Source: Brevibacterium atlanticum (GTDB taxonomy: Bacteria; Actinomycetota; Actinomycetes; Actinomycetales; Brevibacteriaceae). Taken from it: a DNA stretch of 64,000 bases. The DNA lies in NCBI RefSeq assembly GCF_011617245.1, contig NZ_CP050152.1, forward strand, positions 248,001-312,000. Reading direction: 5' to 3'. A program made the position numbers and the translations under genes. This document shows positions 8,246 to 16,543 of this stretch, in pieces. The first letter of the stretch is position 1. Every line of letters starts with the position of its first letter. Below the pieces are notes generated by a model. That model had not been told where the DNA came from. It saw only the letters and a program-made list of their open reading frames with translations, and searched no databases.

Positions 8246-9159
8246 GCATCGTCGTCGGCATCGCGCCAGGTCAGGACAACCGGGCGGCTATCGAACTCGG
8301 CGTCGTCCTCGCCCGCACCTACGAACGCCGGCTCGTCGCGACCGCCGTCGACTCCTCCGCCTTCCCAATGGCTCCCGTGCACTTCGAAGGGCAGTACGCG
8401 AAGAGATTCCGCACGGTCGCCGAGGCGGCCCTTGGCGAGGTGCGCACGCTCATTCCCGCAGACATCGAGTCCGAGATCGTGCTGCACGAATCGCGTTCAT
8501 CGCGCCGCGGGCTGCTCGAGATGTGCGAGAAGGCCGGGGCCTATCGCCTCGTCGTCGGTCCCGCCGCCGACGACGGTGAAGGCCGGATCGCTCTCGGATC
8601 AGTCTCGAACGGGCTGCTCCACAGTGCACGCCTGCCCGTGGCGCTGGCCCCGGCCGGTTTCACTGCTTCAGAGGGGGCGCGGCTGAAGCGGATCACGGCC
8701 GCGTATTCGGGGTCGTCCACCTCGGCGGATCTCATCCTCGGTGCGGCCATGGTCTCGGCGCAGTCGGATGTGCCGTTCCGCATCGCGTCGTTCGCCCCGC
8801 GCTCTCGGGTGGTCGCGTCCGCGAACGTGCCCTTCGACATGGAGTCGAGCGTCATCGACGAATGGACGCAGGTCATCCAGCGCGACACCGACAAGATCCT
8901 GTGCTCGATCGAGCAGCTGCACATCAAGCCTGGTGAGACCGATGTCGTCGTGGGCACCGGCGCGAACTGGGCCTCGGCACTCACCGCCGTCGAATGGGAG
9001 CATCCGGAAGTGATGATGCTCGGCTCCTCGGGGCTCGGCGCGCTCAGGCGGGTGTCGCTGGGCAGCCATGCGATGCGGATCCTCCAGCATTCCCGGGTGC
9101 CGGTCGTTGTCGTGCCCCGGCGCGCGAAGGCCGACTACACCCGTCGGGAGACCGTGTGA
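8242..9159 (+). CDS. Tandem universal stress protein (two Usp domains)
   Basis: 305-aa cytoplasmic protein with two UspA domains, about residues 1-140 and 150-300. Domain 2 carries an ATP-binding-like end, GSSGLGALRRVSLGSHAMRILQHSRVPVVVVPR; domain 1 ends GSVSNGLLHSARLPVALAP and has a less complete nucleotide motif. GGAGGAGAG precedes the ATG. It overlaps the permease stop by 4 bp, so it is likely a dedicated regulator or partner of that permease. The same transporter-plus-Usp arrangement recurs at 30688. Confidence 0.92.
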   Translation: MSIVVGIAPGQDNRAAIELGVVLARTYERRLVATAVDSSAFPMAPVHFEGQYAKRFRTVAEAALGEVRTLIPADIESEIVLHESRSSRRGLLEMCEKAGAYRLVVGPAADDGEGRIALGSVSNGLLHSARLPVALAPAGFTASEGARLKRITAAYSGSSTSADLILGAAMVSAQSDVPFRIASFAPRSRVVASANVPFDMESSVIDEWTQVIQRDTDKILCSIEQLHIKPGETDVVVGTGANWASALTAVEWEHPEVMMLGSSGLGALRRVSLGSHAMRILQHSRVPVVVVPRRAKADYTRRETV

Positions 9160-9516
9160 TCCGCAGCCGATAGCGCGCCAGACCGCTGCCGACATGTCCT
9201 ACAGTCCGCAACGCATCCCTCACCGGCAGAGGCTGCGCTCACCGTAGCGCGCATGACCTACCTGTACTCACTCATCCCACACCGTCAGCGGCAAAACCAC
9301 GTGTTGCACCGCGGTGATGTGGCGGCAGCGGTGAGGGATGGCCCGCCGCTGACTGCCGGAATTCGTGGCTGAAGGTGACTGAGAGCGTGGTGTCGTCGGG
9401 TAGCGCGGCTGCGCCAGTTGTCCATCACTTGAACAGTTCCAAATAAAGTCCTCGCCAGTCGCTACCGTGGTCAGTGGTCACAACGAGGTGGCCGATCAAC
9501 AGGAGAGAGGAACCGT
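9160..9516. other. 357-bp intergenic region with long-range inverted repeats
   Basis: No open reading frame that I can support. CATCCCTCACCG (9214-9225) is exactly complementary to CGGTGAGGGATG (9329-9340), and ACCGCTGCC (9182-9190) is complementary to GGCAGCGGT (9324-9332); the two right-hand elements overlap, so alternative pairings are possible. GGAGAGAGGAA just before 9517 is the ribosome site of the FAH gene. It could be an untranslated leader or an uncharacterised RNA. Confidence 0.4.
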
Positions 9517-10368
9517 ATGGAACTGCTGCGCTTGGGGACGCCCGAACACGAGATTCCAGTGGTCCGCGACAACGGGGTCTGCTTCGACCTACGCCCCTTG
9601 ACCACGGACATCGACCCGACATTCTTCGCCACCGGAGGCATCGCGCGAGTGCGGGCCGCGCTCGAGGCCGGCGATCTCGCGGAACTCGACGGAGCAGCCG
9701 AAATGCGCATCGGCGCACCGCTGACCAGGCCGTCTGCGATCGTGTGCGTGGGCATGAATTACGCCGCGCACGCCAGAGAAGCAGGCTCCGAACCGCCTGA
9801 ACGTCCCGTCATCTTCTTCAAGATGCCCTCGACGATCTCCGGGCCCACCGACGCGATCGAGCTGCCACCGTACGCGACTAAGGCCGATTGGGAGGTTGAG
9901 CTGGGAGTGGTCATCGGCGCCCGGGCCTACAGAGTCGCCTCGTCGGAGGAGGGACTCGACCACGTTGCCGGCTACGTCCTGGCCAACGATCTGTCCGAAC
10001 GTCGACTCCAGATCGAGGAATCCGGCGGGCAGTGGTCGAAGGGCAAGAATCTGCCGGGATTCACCCCGTTGGGGCCGTGGATCAGCCCCGTCGCCGAGGT
10101 GGACCCCGGTGATCTGCGCCTGCGCAGTTGGGTCAACGGTGAGGTCAGGCAGGATTCATCGACGAGCGATCTGATCTTCTCCGTCGGAGAGATCATCCAT
10201 CAGCTCAGCCAGGCGATGGCGTTCGAGCCCGGTGACGTCATTCTCACCGGCACCCCGCAGGGTGTGGCGATGTCCGGAAAGCACCCGTACCTGGCCGACG
10301 GCGATGTCGTCGAGCTCGAGATCGAGGGGCTCGGGCGGCACCGTCAGGTTGTCACCGTCACGGAGTAA
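9517..10368 (+). CDS. Fumarylacetoacetate hydrolase (FAH) family protein
   Basis: 283-aa FAH-fold enzyme. These Mg2+-dependent enzymes cleave or decarboxylate/isomerise beta-diketo or keto-enol acids (acylpyruvases, 2-hydroxyhepta-2,4-diene-1,7-dioate isomerases, oxaloacetate decarboxylases). Landmarks: CVGMNYAAHAREAG entry motif, metal-binding acidic residues in DWEVELGVVIG and LANDLSERRLQ, and GDVILTGTPQGV near the C-terminus. The N-terminal about 65 residues form the small extra domain. It stands alone between an intergenic region and a terminator, so the pathway is not indicated by neighbours. Confidence 0.9.
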   Translation: MELLRLGTPEHEIPVVRDNGVCFDLRPLTTDIDPTFFATGGIARVRAALEAGDLAELDGAAEMRIGAPLTRPSAIVCVGMNYAAHAREAGSEPPERPVIFFKMPSTISGPTDAIELPPYATKADWEVELGVVIGARAYRVASSEEGLDHVAGYVLANDLSERRLQIEESGGQWSKGKNLPGFTPLGPWISPVAEVDPGDLRLRSWVNGEVRQDSSTSDLIFSVGEIIHQLSQAMAFEPGDVILTGTPQGVAMSGKHPYLADGDVVELEIEGLGRHRQVVTVTE

Positions 10369-10405
10369 AAGGCCGCCCCGCCCGTGATCGTGGGCGATGA
10401 ATGCG

Positions 10406-10438
10406 ACGAGCGGCGCACCGAGGTGGTGCGCCGCTCGT
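10406..10438. terminator. Hairpin terminator between convergent genes
   Basis: Perfect 14-bp stem ACGAGCGGCGCACC (10406-10419) / GGTGCGCCGCTCGT (10425-10438) with a 5-nt GAGGT loop, between the FAH gene (+) and the GGFG-repeat gene (-). No clear U-tract. Confidence 0.75.
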
Positions 10439-10489
10439 GTGTACGATCAACGTCAGCGTGATGACGTCAAATCATGGTGCCGATGTGGG

Positions 10490-11062
10490 TCAGCGGTTCT
10501 GGTCGAATCCGCCCTGCTGTCCGCCCTGGTCCTGACCGCCGAAGCCGCCGTCGTTCTGACCTCCGGGCTGTCCATCCTGGCGCTGATCCTGCTGACCGGC
10601 GCCGGACTGGCCGCCCTGACCTCGGTCGTCGCCGAATCCGCCGGACTGCTGTCCGCCCTGGTCCTGCTGGCCGCCCTGGTCCTGCAGACCAGGCTGGTTC
10701 TGCTGGCCGGCACCGGGCTGGTCTCCCTGTTCGCGATCATTGTCGCCGAAGCCGCCTTCGGACTGCTGGCTGCCCTGGTTCTGCTGTCCACCCTGAGCCT
10801 GCGCGTCGCGGTCGTTGCCGCCGAATCCACCCTGTGACTGCTGTCCACCCTGGCCCGGAGCGCCCTGATCCTGCTGGCCGCGGTCTCCGCCGCCGAATCC
10901 ACCCTGATCCTGGCCGCGATCAGCGTCGCCGAAGCCACCCTGCTGGCCCTGCTGGCCCTGCTGGCCCTGCTGGTCCTGCTGACCGCCCGGCTGTCCGCCC
11001 TGCTGGTTGTCGAAATCGTTCTGACCGTTCTGGTTGTTGCCTGCGAAATCGTTCGATCCCAT
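10490..11062 (-). CDS. Gly/Gln/Asp-rich low-complexity protein with GGFG repeats
   Basis: 190-aa protein with no recognised domain, no signal peptide and no membrane segment. It is almost entirely G, Q, D, N, S, R, P, A and F; I see no Lys, His, Cys, Trp, Tyr, Thr, Val or Ile. GGFG occurs at residues 42-45, 54-57, 78-81, 103-106, 141-144 and 172-175, with GGFD at 184-187, usually followed by acidic/Arg residues (GGFGDxDR, GGFGGNDR) and separated by GQQ/DQG runs. Nine Phe are the only aromatics. The start at 11062 has AAGGAG at 6-nt spacing, which supports real translation. Composition predicts an intrinsically disordered, prion-like or condensate-forming protein; the function is unknown. Confidence 0.8.
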   Translation of the reverse strand: MGSNDFAGNNQNGQNDFDNQQGGQPGGQQDQQGQQGQQGQQGGFGDADRGQDQGGFGGGDRGQQDQGAPGQGGQQSQGGFGGNDRDAQAQGGQQNQGSQQSEGGFGDNDREQGDQPGAGQQNQPGLQDQGGQQDQGGQQSGGFGDDRGQGGQSGAGQQDQRQDGQPGGQNDGGFGGQDQGGQQGGFDQNR

Positions 11063-11369
11063 TTTCAACTCCTTGTTCGGTGACGAATCATCGCTGTCTG
11101 CGACTTGTTTGCCAGTCTTGGCTACGCGAAGAACGGCTGACAATGGAGTTCAAGGAATGTTGCGCGAAATTCGTTCAATTCACAGCTGCTGTTCAACTAT
11201 CCATCTTCTCAACGCGACTTTGCATCCAGCGGCATTTCGCGACCGCCTCGGCGCGGTCGCGGAGAGAAGATGGACGTGGTCTGAACCACGGTGGACGGAC
11301 CGCCGGCCTAGCCGTCCGGCTGAGCGAAAGCCGGCCCAGCCGACCGGCCGAACGAGTGCGGGAGACGCA
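11063..11369. other. 307-bp divergent intergenic region
   Basis: Separates the GGFG-repeat gene (-) from the DUF3311/symporter operon (+) and must carry both promoters. A small hairpin CCGGCT (11316-11321) / AGCCGG (11329-11334) sits about 35 bp before the DUF3311 start. One copy of the recurring CCTCGGCG octamer is at 11246-11253. No small gene can be supported. Confidence 0.4.
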
Positions 11370-11717
11370 ATGAGCACACCCGAATCCGACACACAACGAG
11401 TCACGAAGGGTCGCGTCACGACGTGGGTGGTACTCTGCCTCATCCCGGTGATCGCCGCCTTCGTCCTCCAGTGGCTGCCGATCCTCAATGGCCCCCACCT
11501 GTTCCTCGGTCTGCCGGCCATCCTGTGGTGGACCTGCATCCCCGGCAGTCTCCTCGTCACGGGAATCCTCCTCATCATCGAGAAGACCCGTCCCGACCTC
11601 GAACGACAGGGCCACCTCGACGATCTCGCTCTCGAAGAGGCCGAGCAATTCGACACGACCGAGACCGACGTGACTGCCCCCACCCGAAAGCACGGCGGCA
11701 ACGGGGGAGACGCCTGA
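11370..11717 (+). CDS. DUF3311 small membrane protein
   Basis: 115-aa protein with two membrane segments (VVLCLIPVIAAFVLQWLPIL and LFLGLPAILWWTCIPGSLLV) and an acidic cytoplasmic tail. DUF3311 proteins are almost always encoded immediately before a sodium:solute symporter, as here (1-bp spacer), and are thought to be an accessory subunit. The start at 11370 follows GGGAGACGC. The tail after residue 70 is hydrophilic (LERQGHLDDLALEEAEQ). Confidence 0.85.
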   Translation: MSTPESDTQRVTKGRVTTWVVLCLIPVIAAFVLQWLPILNGPHLFLGLPAILWWTCIPGSLLVTGILLIIEKTRPDLERQGHLDDLALEEAEQFDTTETDVTAPTRKHGGNGGDA

Positions 11718-11718
11718 G

Positions 11719-13161
11719 ATGAGCACCGTCGAAATCGTCACCCTCGCAGGCATCGTCCTCGTCGCCATCCTCGGCTTCATCGGCCGCAAGAAGCCGAACG
11801 CCGACCTCTCCGAATGGACCGTCGGCGGCCGACGCTTCGGCGTGGCCACCACCTGGCTGCTCCAAGCCGGCGAGACCTTCACGACCTTCACCTTCCTCGG
11901 CACTGCGGGACTCGTCGTCTCCGGAGGCGCCGCCGCCTTCTACTCGATGCCCTACGTCCCGCTGGGCTACCTCGTCCTCTACTTCATCGGCCCGAAGATC
12001 TGGCGCATGGCCAAGGCCCGCGGACACCTGACACAGGCCGACTTCCTCGAACACAGCTACTCCTCACGCACCCTCGGCGTCATCGCCGGTGTCTGCGGTG
12101 TCGTCTTCCTGCTGCCCTACCTGCAGCTGCAGATCACCGGGCTCGGACTCATCGTCCAACTCGTCACCGGCAACCGCACCACCGGAGTGTGGTCGATGGT
12201 CATCGCCTTCATCCTCGTCGTCGCCTTCGTCCTGTGGTCAGGACTGCGCGGAGTCGCCACGACCGCGTACTTCAAAGACGCACTCATGCTGATCATGCTC
12301 TTCGTCGTCTGCATCTCGATCCCCATCCACTTCACCGGCGGATTCACCACCGTCTTCGACACCGTCGCCGCGACCATGCCCGACCTGCTCTCAGTCCACG
12401 GCACCGAGGAATACGGCATCCCCTGGTACATCTCGAACATGGCGATCAGCGCGATCGGCGTCGCCTTCGTGACCCTGCCGCACATGTGGCCGCCGATCCT
12501 CGCGGCCCGCAGCTCCGCAGTGCTGCGGCAGAACTACCTGTGGCTGCCGATCTACAACACCTTCATCGTCCTGCCGCTCATCGTCGGCTACGTCGCCGTC
12601 GTCATCCTCGGACGCAACACCGACGCCGACTCCGCGCTGCTCCACCTCGCCTCGAAGATGTTCCCCGACTGGGTGATCGGCATCCTCGCCGTCGCCGGCA
12701 TCACCACCGCCATGGTGCCCTCGGCCGCACTGCTCATCGGCATCTCGACGCTGGCCTCGCGCAACGTCTTCCGGATCAAGTCCGAACGCCACCAGTTCAC
12801 GGCCACTCAGATCATCGTCGTCGTCGCCACCGGACTGTCCCTGCTGCTGGCGATCGTCATGCCTGATCTGCTCGCGAATCTGCTGCTGCTGACGTTCTCC
12901 GGCCTCGACCAGCTGGCACCGGCGATCGCCGCAGCACTCTTCTTCCGCGGCCGTCTCAGCGTCAACTCGATCATCGCGGGCCTCGCCGCGGGACTCATCG
13001 TCGTCATCGCCTACACGTTCTGGCTGCCCCTGCCCTGGGCGATCAGCGAAGGCATCATCGGCCTCGGCGTCAACATCGTGGTCGTCGCGATCTGCGAGGC
13101 CCTGCTCCGACCTCTGCGAGGACGGCGCGGAAGCCGCACCGACGCCACGGTGCCTGCCTGA
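11719..13161 (+). CDS. Sodium:solute symporter (SSS family)
   Basis: 480-aa, about 13 membrane segments, SSS (SLC5-like) fold, sodium-coupled import. Landmarks: DLSEWTVGGRRFGVATTWLLQAGETFTTFTFLG near the N-terminus (TM1 region), and GILAVAGITTAMVPSAALLIGISTLASRN containing the TM8 Ser residues that form the sodium site. Together with the preceding DUF3311 gene it forms a two-gene operon. Substrates of this subgroup are commonly carboxylates or amino acids; none is indicated here. Confidence 0.9.
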   Translation: MSTVEIVTLAGIVLVAILGFIGRKKPNADLSEWTVGGRRFGVATTWLLQAGETFTTFTFLGTAGLVVSGGAAAFYSMPYVPLGYLVLYFIGPKIWRMAKARGHLTQADFLEHSYSSRTLGVIAGVCGVVFLLPYLQLQITGLGLIVQLVTGNRTTGVWSMVIAFILVVAFVLWSGLRGVATTAYFKDALMLIMLFVVCISIPIHFTGGFTTVFDTVAATMPDLLSVHGTEEYGIPWYISNMAISAIGVAFVTLPHMWPPILAARSSAVLRQNYLWLPIYNTFIVLPLIVGYVAVVILGRNTDADSALLHLASKMFPDWVIGILAVAGITTAMVPSAALLIGISTLASRNVFRIKSERHQFTATQIIVVVATGLSLLLAIVMPDLLANLLLLTFSGLDQLAPAIAAALFFRGRLSVNSIIAGLAAGLIVVIAYTFWLPLPWAISEGIIGLGVNIVVVAICEALLRPLRGRRGSRTDATVPA

Positions 13162-13191
13162 AGCCGGCCCCGCCTCGGCGAGGGCTCCCGG

Positions 13192-13245
13192 CTGGGAACC
13201 CTGCAACGCGAGTCAGTCCTGCCGATCGGGGCTCAGGGTTCCCAG
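13192..13245. terminator. Inverted repeat between convergent genes
   Basis: CTGGGAACCCTG (13192-13203) and CAGGGTTCCCAG (13234-13245) form a perfect 12-bp stem with a 30-nt loop; the right arm covers the last codons and stop of the minus-strand gene. Probable terminator of the symporter operon. Confidence 0.5.
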
Positions 13246-15008
13246 TCCTCCGGCAGATCGTCCCAGTACCGGTCCCGGTTCGCAATGATGCGCTGCCGAT
13301 ATCCCGAGATGAGGTAACGCGGATCGCCGAGGATGACCTCGGCGTAGTGGAGTTCGTGACCGGCGGCATGCAGCAACTTCTCGGCAGTCGGTTTCGGTGA
13401 TGTCGAAACGCCGAGGTTGCTCTGCAGTTCCCCGATCGTCAGCTCGCCATCTGTGCCCCATTGGCCGGTGAAGAGATTGTTGTTCTTCCCGACGATCCAG
13501 AACAGTGCTGCGAGCAGAGTCCGATCGGCAATACGACGGCGGAAGATCGCAGGATCACCTCGCCCGATCTCCGCTAAGAGGCGCAAAGCGACCGTCGCGA
13601 GCTCCGGCTCTTCGAAGACCTCGACAGCGACTCGGCGGATCTCGGGGACCAGCGAGGTGAGCCGGTCGATGACATCTTCGGCCACGCCCGTGGTGTCGAG
13701 GTCTTCGGCGGGCAGAGGTTCACCGGTCAGTGCCTGCAGTGCATCGATGCCTCCGGCCGCCTCGGCGCCGCTGCCGATGAATATCTCGGCCAGAATCGAA
13801 GCCTGATCGCCGAAGAAGGCCTCATCGGCGGGTCTGTCGAAATCCGACGAGAACATTGAGTCGTCGTCATCATCGACGCCGGTGAGGAGCCGTGCGAAGA
13901 GGTCCGCGGTACTCTCAACGCCGGGGCTGTCGCCGCGGATTCGGGCCGTGTATTCTTCCCGGTTGTCTTCGATTGCGCCAAGAGCATTCTGCGTGAAGAA
14001 GGGATCGACTCCGCTGCGATCATTGGCATAGCGGACGAGCGCGGCCAGGGTGGTCGGCATGAGGAGCAGATCGTCCTCGGAGGTCATGACCTTGCGCGGG
14101 TAGAGATCGCACATGAGGCGTTCGACGAAGGTACCCGACCACCTCAGTGGATCGTTGTTGCCGTAGTTGGCTTGGAACTCGAAGAGCAGATGGGCATGAC
14201 TGATCTCCTCCTCGGTCAGCCCTTCAGCGAAGGGGGAGGCGCGGAAGTCCGTGACGAGTTCCTCGATCTCCTCCGGCTCCCACATCCTGATCTCGTAGCC
14301 GGTTCCGCCGTCGGGAAGCTTCCGCAGCAGCCATTCGAGGAGCGGGCGAGTGCCCGGCCAGCTTTCGGTCTCGATCGGGGGAAACATGTGTGTGCTCATC
14401 TCGAGCGCCTCGCTCAGCCTGGCACCGGCATCGGCGAGGCTGAGGGTGACCACGTCGACGGGTGTCGGAAGGTCGGAGTGGCTGAACTCGACGATGTTCG
14501 ACAGGGGCCCATCGGCGAGGTAGGCGTCTTCGAGATACGGTGAACCACTGCGATCCACGCCTACAGCCAGAGTGGCCGACCGGCCGGCCGTGGAGATCTC
14601 GAGCAGGATCGTCTCCTCGACCTTCACCGGCGAGACGAGCGCGGCGGCGCGGAAGGGCTTGATCTCATCGGCGCGGCGGATCCATTCCGGCAGGCGCTTG
14701 GTGGTCGGAGTCGGGAGCATCTTGGCGATACGACGGCCGAAGAGCTCGTCATCGAGCATCTGCACCCAGATTCTCACCAGCGGTTCGGTCTCCTCAGGGG
14801 TTGCCTCGAGCATCTGCATGGCGAGTTCCCGAACAGGCGGAGTCTCCGGCCCATCCTCGTCATCTGCATCTGGAGCATCGAAGGACGCCAGCATGTTGCT
14901 CGCAATGTCGAGCAGCATGAGCGGACTCTCGCTGCGTACGGCATCGTCAAGCAGATCGAGTAGCTGGTCGGGGCCGGAGGAATCGAATGGACCGGGAGGC
15001 GGAGTCAT
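13233..15008 (-). CDS. Hypothetical protein, 591 aa
   Basis: Not recognised. Acidic, soluble-looking protein without signal peptide or membrane segments. The N-terminus is Pro/Asp-rich (MTPPPGPFDSSGPDQLLDLLDD), followed by mainly helical sequence with patches such as LLEWLLRKLPDGGTGYEIRMWEPEEIEELV and TLAALVRYANDRSGVDPFFTQNALGAIEDN. The C-terminal LVPEIRRVAVEVFEEPELATVALRLLAEIG could be a HEAT-like repeat pair, which is a guess. The ATG at 15008 was chosen over a longer frame reaching 15179 because the extension has poor composition and runs through the repeats upstream of the CoA-transferase. Monocistronic; no functional context. Confidence 0.7.
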   Translation of the reverse strand: MTPPPGPFDSSGPDQLLDLLDDAVRSESPLMLLDIASNMLASFDAPDADDEDGPETPPVRELAMQMLEATPEETEPLVRIWVQMLDDELFGRRIAKMLPTPTTKRLPEWIRRADEIKPFRAAALVSPVKVEETILLEISTAGRSATLAVGVDRSGSPYLEDAYLADGPLSNIVEFSHSDLPTPVDVVTLSLADAGARLSEALEMSTHMFPPIETESWPGTRPLLEWLLRKLPDGGTGYEIRMWEPEEIEELVTDFRASPFAEGLTEEEISHAHLLFEFQANYGNNDPLRWSGTFVERLMCDLYPRKVMTSEDDLLLMPTTLAALVRYANDRSGVDPFFTQNALGAIEDNREEYTARIRGDSPGVESTADLFARLLTGVDDDDDSMFSSDFDRPADEAFFGDQASILAEIFIGSGAEAAGGIDALQALTGEPLPAEDLDTTGVAEDVIDRLTSLVPEIRRVAVEVFEEPELATVALRLLAEIGRGDPAIFRRRIADRTLLAALFWIVGKNNNLFTGQWGTDGELTIGELQSNLGVSTSPKPTAEKLLHAAGHELHYAEVILGDPRYLISGYRQRIIANRDRYWDDLPEDWEP

Positions 15009-15167
15009 AGGCTCTACGCTACTGGGACTGATCATTGGAGAACAGTCGCAGGTCTGCCGACGGCCGTCTCGGCGAAAGACGGAACGCTCCCGATTGGGGT
15101 GGGGGATGCGGATATGTGCGCCGAGGTGGCCCGCACCTGGCACCATAGGAGGACCGACCTGCCCGCC

Positions 15168-15205
15168 ACAGCGATCCACGCACGTTTAACAGCGATCCAC
15201 GCACG
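15168..15205. promoter_or_regulatory. 17-bp tandem direct repeat before CoA-transferase
   Basis: ACAGCGATCCACGCACG occurs exactly twice, at 15168-15184 and 15189-15205 (21-bp period, two helical turns), ending 15 bp before the start codon. The spacing puts both copies on one DNA face, as for a tandem regulator site; a simple duplication is the alternative. Confidence 0.45.
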
Positions 15206-15220
15206 ACTAGGAGCATCGTT

Positions 15221-16504
15221 ATGAGCACGCGCCGACTTCCCCTTGACGGTGTGCGAGTCCTCGAACTCGGCAATTACATCGCCGCGCCCACCGCCGGGCG
15301 GATGCTCGCCGATTTCGGCGCCGAGGTGATCAAGGTCGAACGTCCCGGCACCGGCGATGAGCTGCGCAATTGGCGACTCAAAGCCGGCGACACCTCGATG
15401 CTCTACCGCACGATCAACCGCAACAAGAAGTCCGTGGTGCTCGACCTGCGCAGCGACGAAGGGCGAGAGGCCGTGCTCGAACTCGTCCGCCGCTCGGACA
15501 TCCTGCTGGAGAACTTCCGTCCCGGCACCCTCGAGAAGTGGGGGCTCGGCCCGGACGTCCTCGAAGCCGCGAACCCCGACCTCGTGCTCGTGCGGATCTC
15601 CGCATTCGGGCAGACCGGCCCGATGTCCGCCCGCCCGGGATTCGCGGCCGTGGCCGAGGGATACTCCGGGTTCCGTGAGCTCGTCGGCGACCCCGACCGC
15701 CCACCCGTGCGCGTGGGCATCTCGATCGGCGATTCGATCGCCGGAATGCAGGCCGCGTTCGGTGCCGTGATGATGCTCTTCGACCGACAGCGACAGAAGA
15801 TCGCCGGGGCCGCCGAGGCGGTCGTCGGGTCCGCGCACGGATTCGAAGGGGAGGGCCCGCTGTCGGAGCGGACCGTGGACGTCGCACTCAACGAGGCGAT
15901 GTTCTCCGTGATGGAATCCCTCGTCCCCGACTATTCCGCGTTCGGAGAGATCCGCACCCGCACCGGGGGTCGGATGGAGGGCATCGCGCCCTCGAACGGC
16001 TACCTCTGCGCAGGTGGGAAATCCGTGGTCATCGCCGGTAACGGCGATGGAATCTTCGGCCGGCTGATGGCCGCGATCGGTCGGAATGACCTCGCCGAGG
16101 ATGCCGATCTGCAGACGAATGCCGGACGTTGGGAGCGGCGTGAGGAACTCGACGAAGCGATTGGGGCCTGGTGTGCCGAACGCTCGGTTGAGGACGTGGT
16201 GGCGGTCTTGGAGGAGGCCGGGGTTCCGGCCGGCCCGATCTACACTGCGGAGGATCTCGTCGCCGACGAGCAACTGGCCGCGCGCGGGATGATCCAGCAC
16301 CACGACGTGTCCACCGGCGAGGAGATGCTCGACGACGTCGCCTTCCCCGGCATCACCCCGGTCATCGGCGGAGAATCCATTGCCATCGACCACCTCGGGC
16401 CTGACCTCGGCGAACACACCGAGGAAGTGCTGGGGTGGCTGGGGCTGAAGTCGGCCGCTCAGGGTGATGGTGACGGTGTCGACCGCGGCGGTCGACGCGA
16501 CTGA
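15221..16504 (+). CDS. Class III (CaiB/BaiF) CoA-transferase
   Basis: 427-aa family III acyl-CoA transferase, moving CoA between carboxylic acids through an aspartyl mixed anhydride. Landmarks: LDGVRVLELGNYIAAPTAGRMLADFGAEVIKVE at the N-terminus, NRNKKSVVLDLRS, and the catalytic Asp in VGISIGDSIAG (Asp171). TAGGAG precedes the ATG. An insertion of about 15 residues follows (KIAGAAEAVVGSAHGFEGEG) before the conserved TVDVALNEA segment. It lies about 0.8 kb upstream of HMG-CoA lyase with one small reductase gene between, suggesting activation of a C5-C6 branched dicarboxylate or 3-hydroxy-acid before lyase cleavage. Substrate inferred only. Confidence 0.92.
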   Translation: MSTRRLPLDGVRVLELGNYIAAPTAGRMLADFGAEVIKVERPGTGDELRNWRLKAGDTSMLYRTINRNKKSVVLDLRSDEGREAVLELVRRSDILLENFRPGTLEKWGLGPDVLEAANPDLVLVRISAFGQTGPMSARPGFAAVAEGYSGFRELVGDPDRPPVRVGISIGDSIAGMQAAFGAVMMLFDRQRQKIAGAAEAVVGSAHGFEGEGPLSERTVDVALNEAMFSVMESLVPDYSAFGEIRTRTGGRMEGIAPSNGYLCAGGKSVVIAGNGDGIFGRLMAAIGRNDLAEDADLQTNAGRWERREELDEAIGAWCAERSVEDVVAVLEEAGVPAGPIYTAEDLVADEQLAARGMIQHHDVSTGEEMLDDVAFPGITPVIGGESIAIDHLGPDLGEHTEEVLGWLGLKSAAQGDGDGVDRGGRRD

Positions 16505-16543
16505 CCCTGTCGGCGGCAGTCGAACAGGTCTACCCTTGAGCTC

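Noticed and set aside
10490-11062. Repetitive DNA that could be mistaken for a CRISPR array or minisatellite
   Set aside because: Repeats are short, unequal and follow codon phase; they encode the GGFG protein and have no spacer structure.
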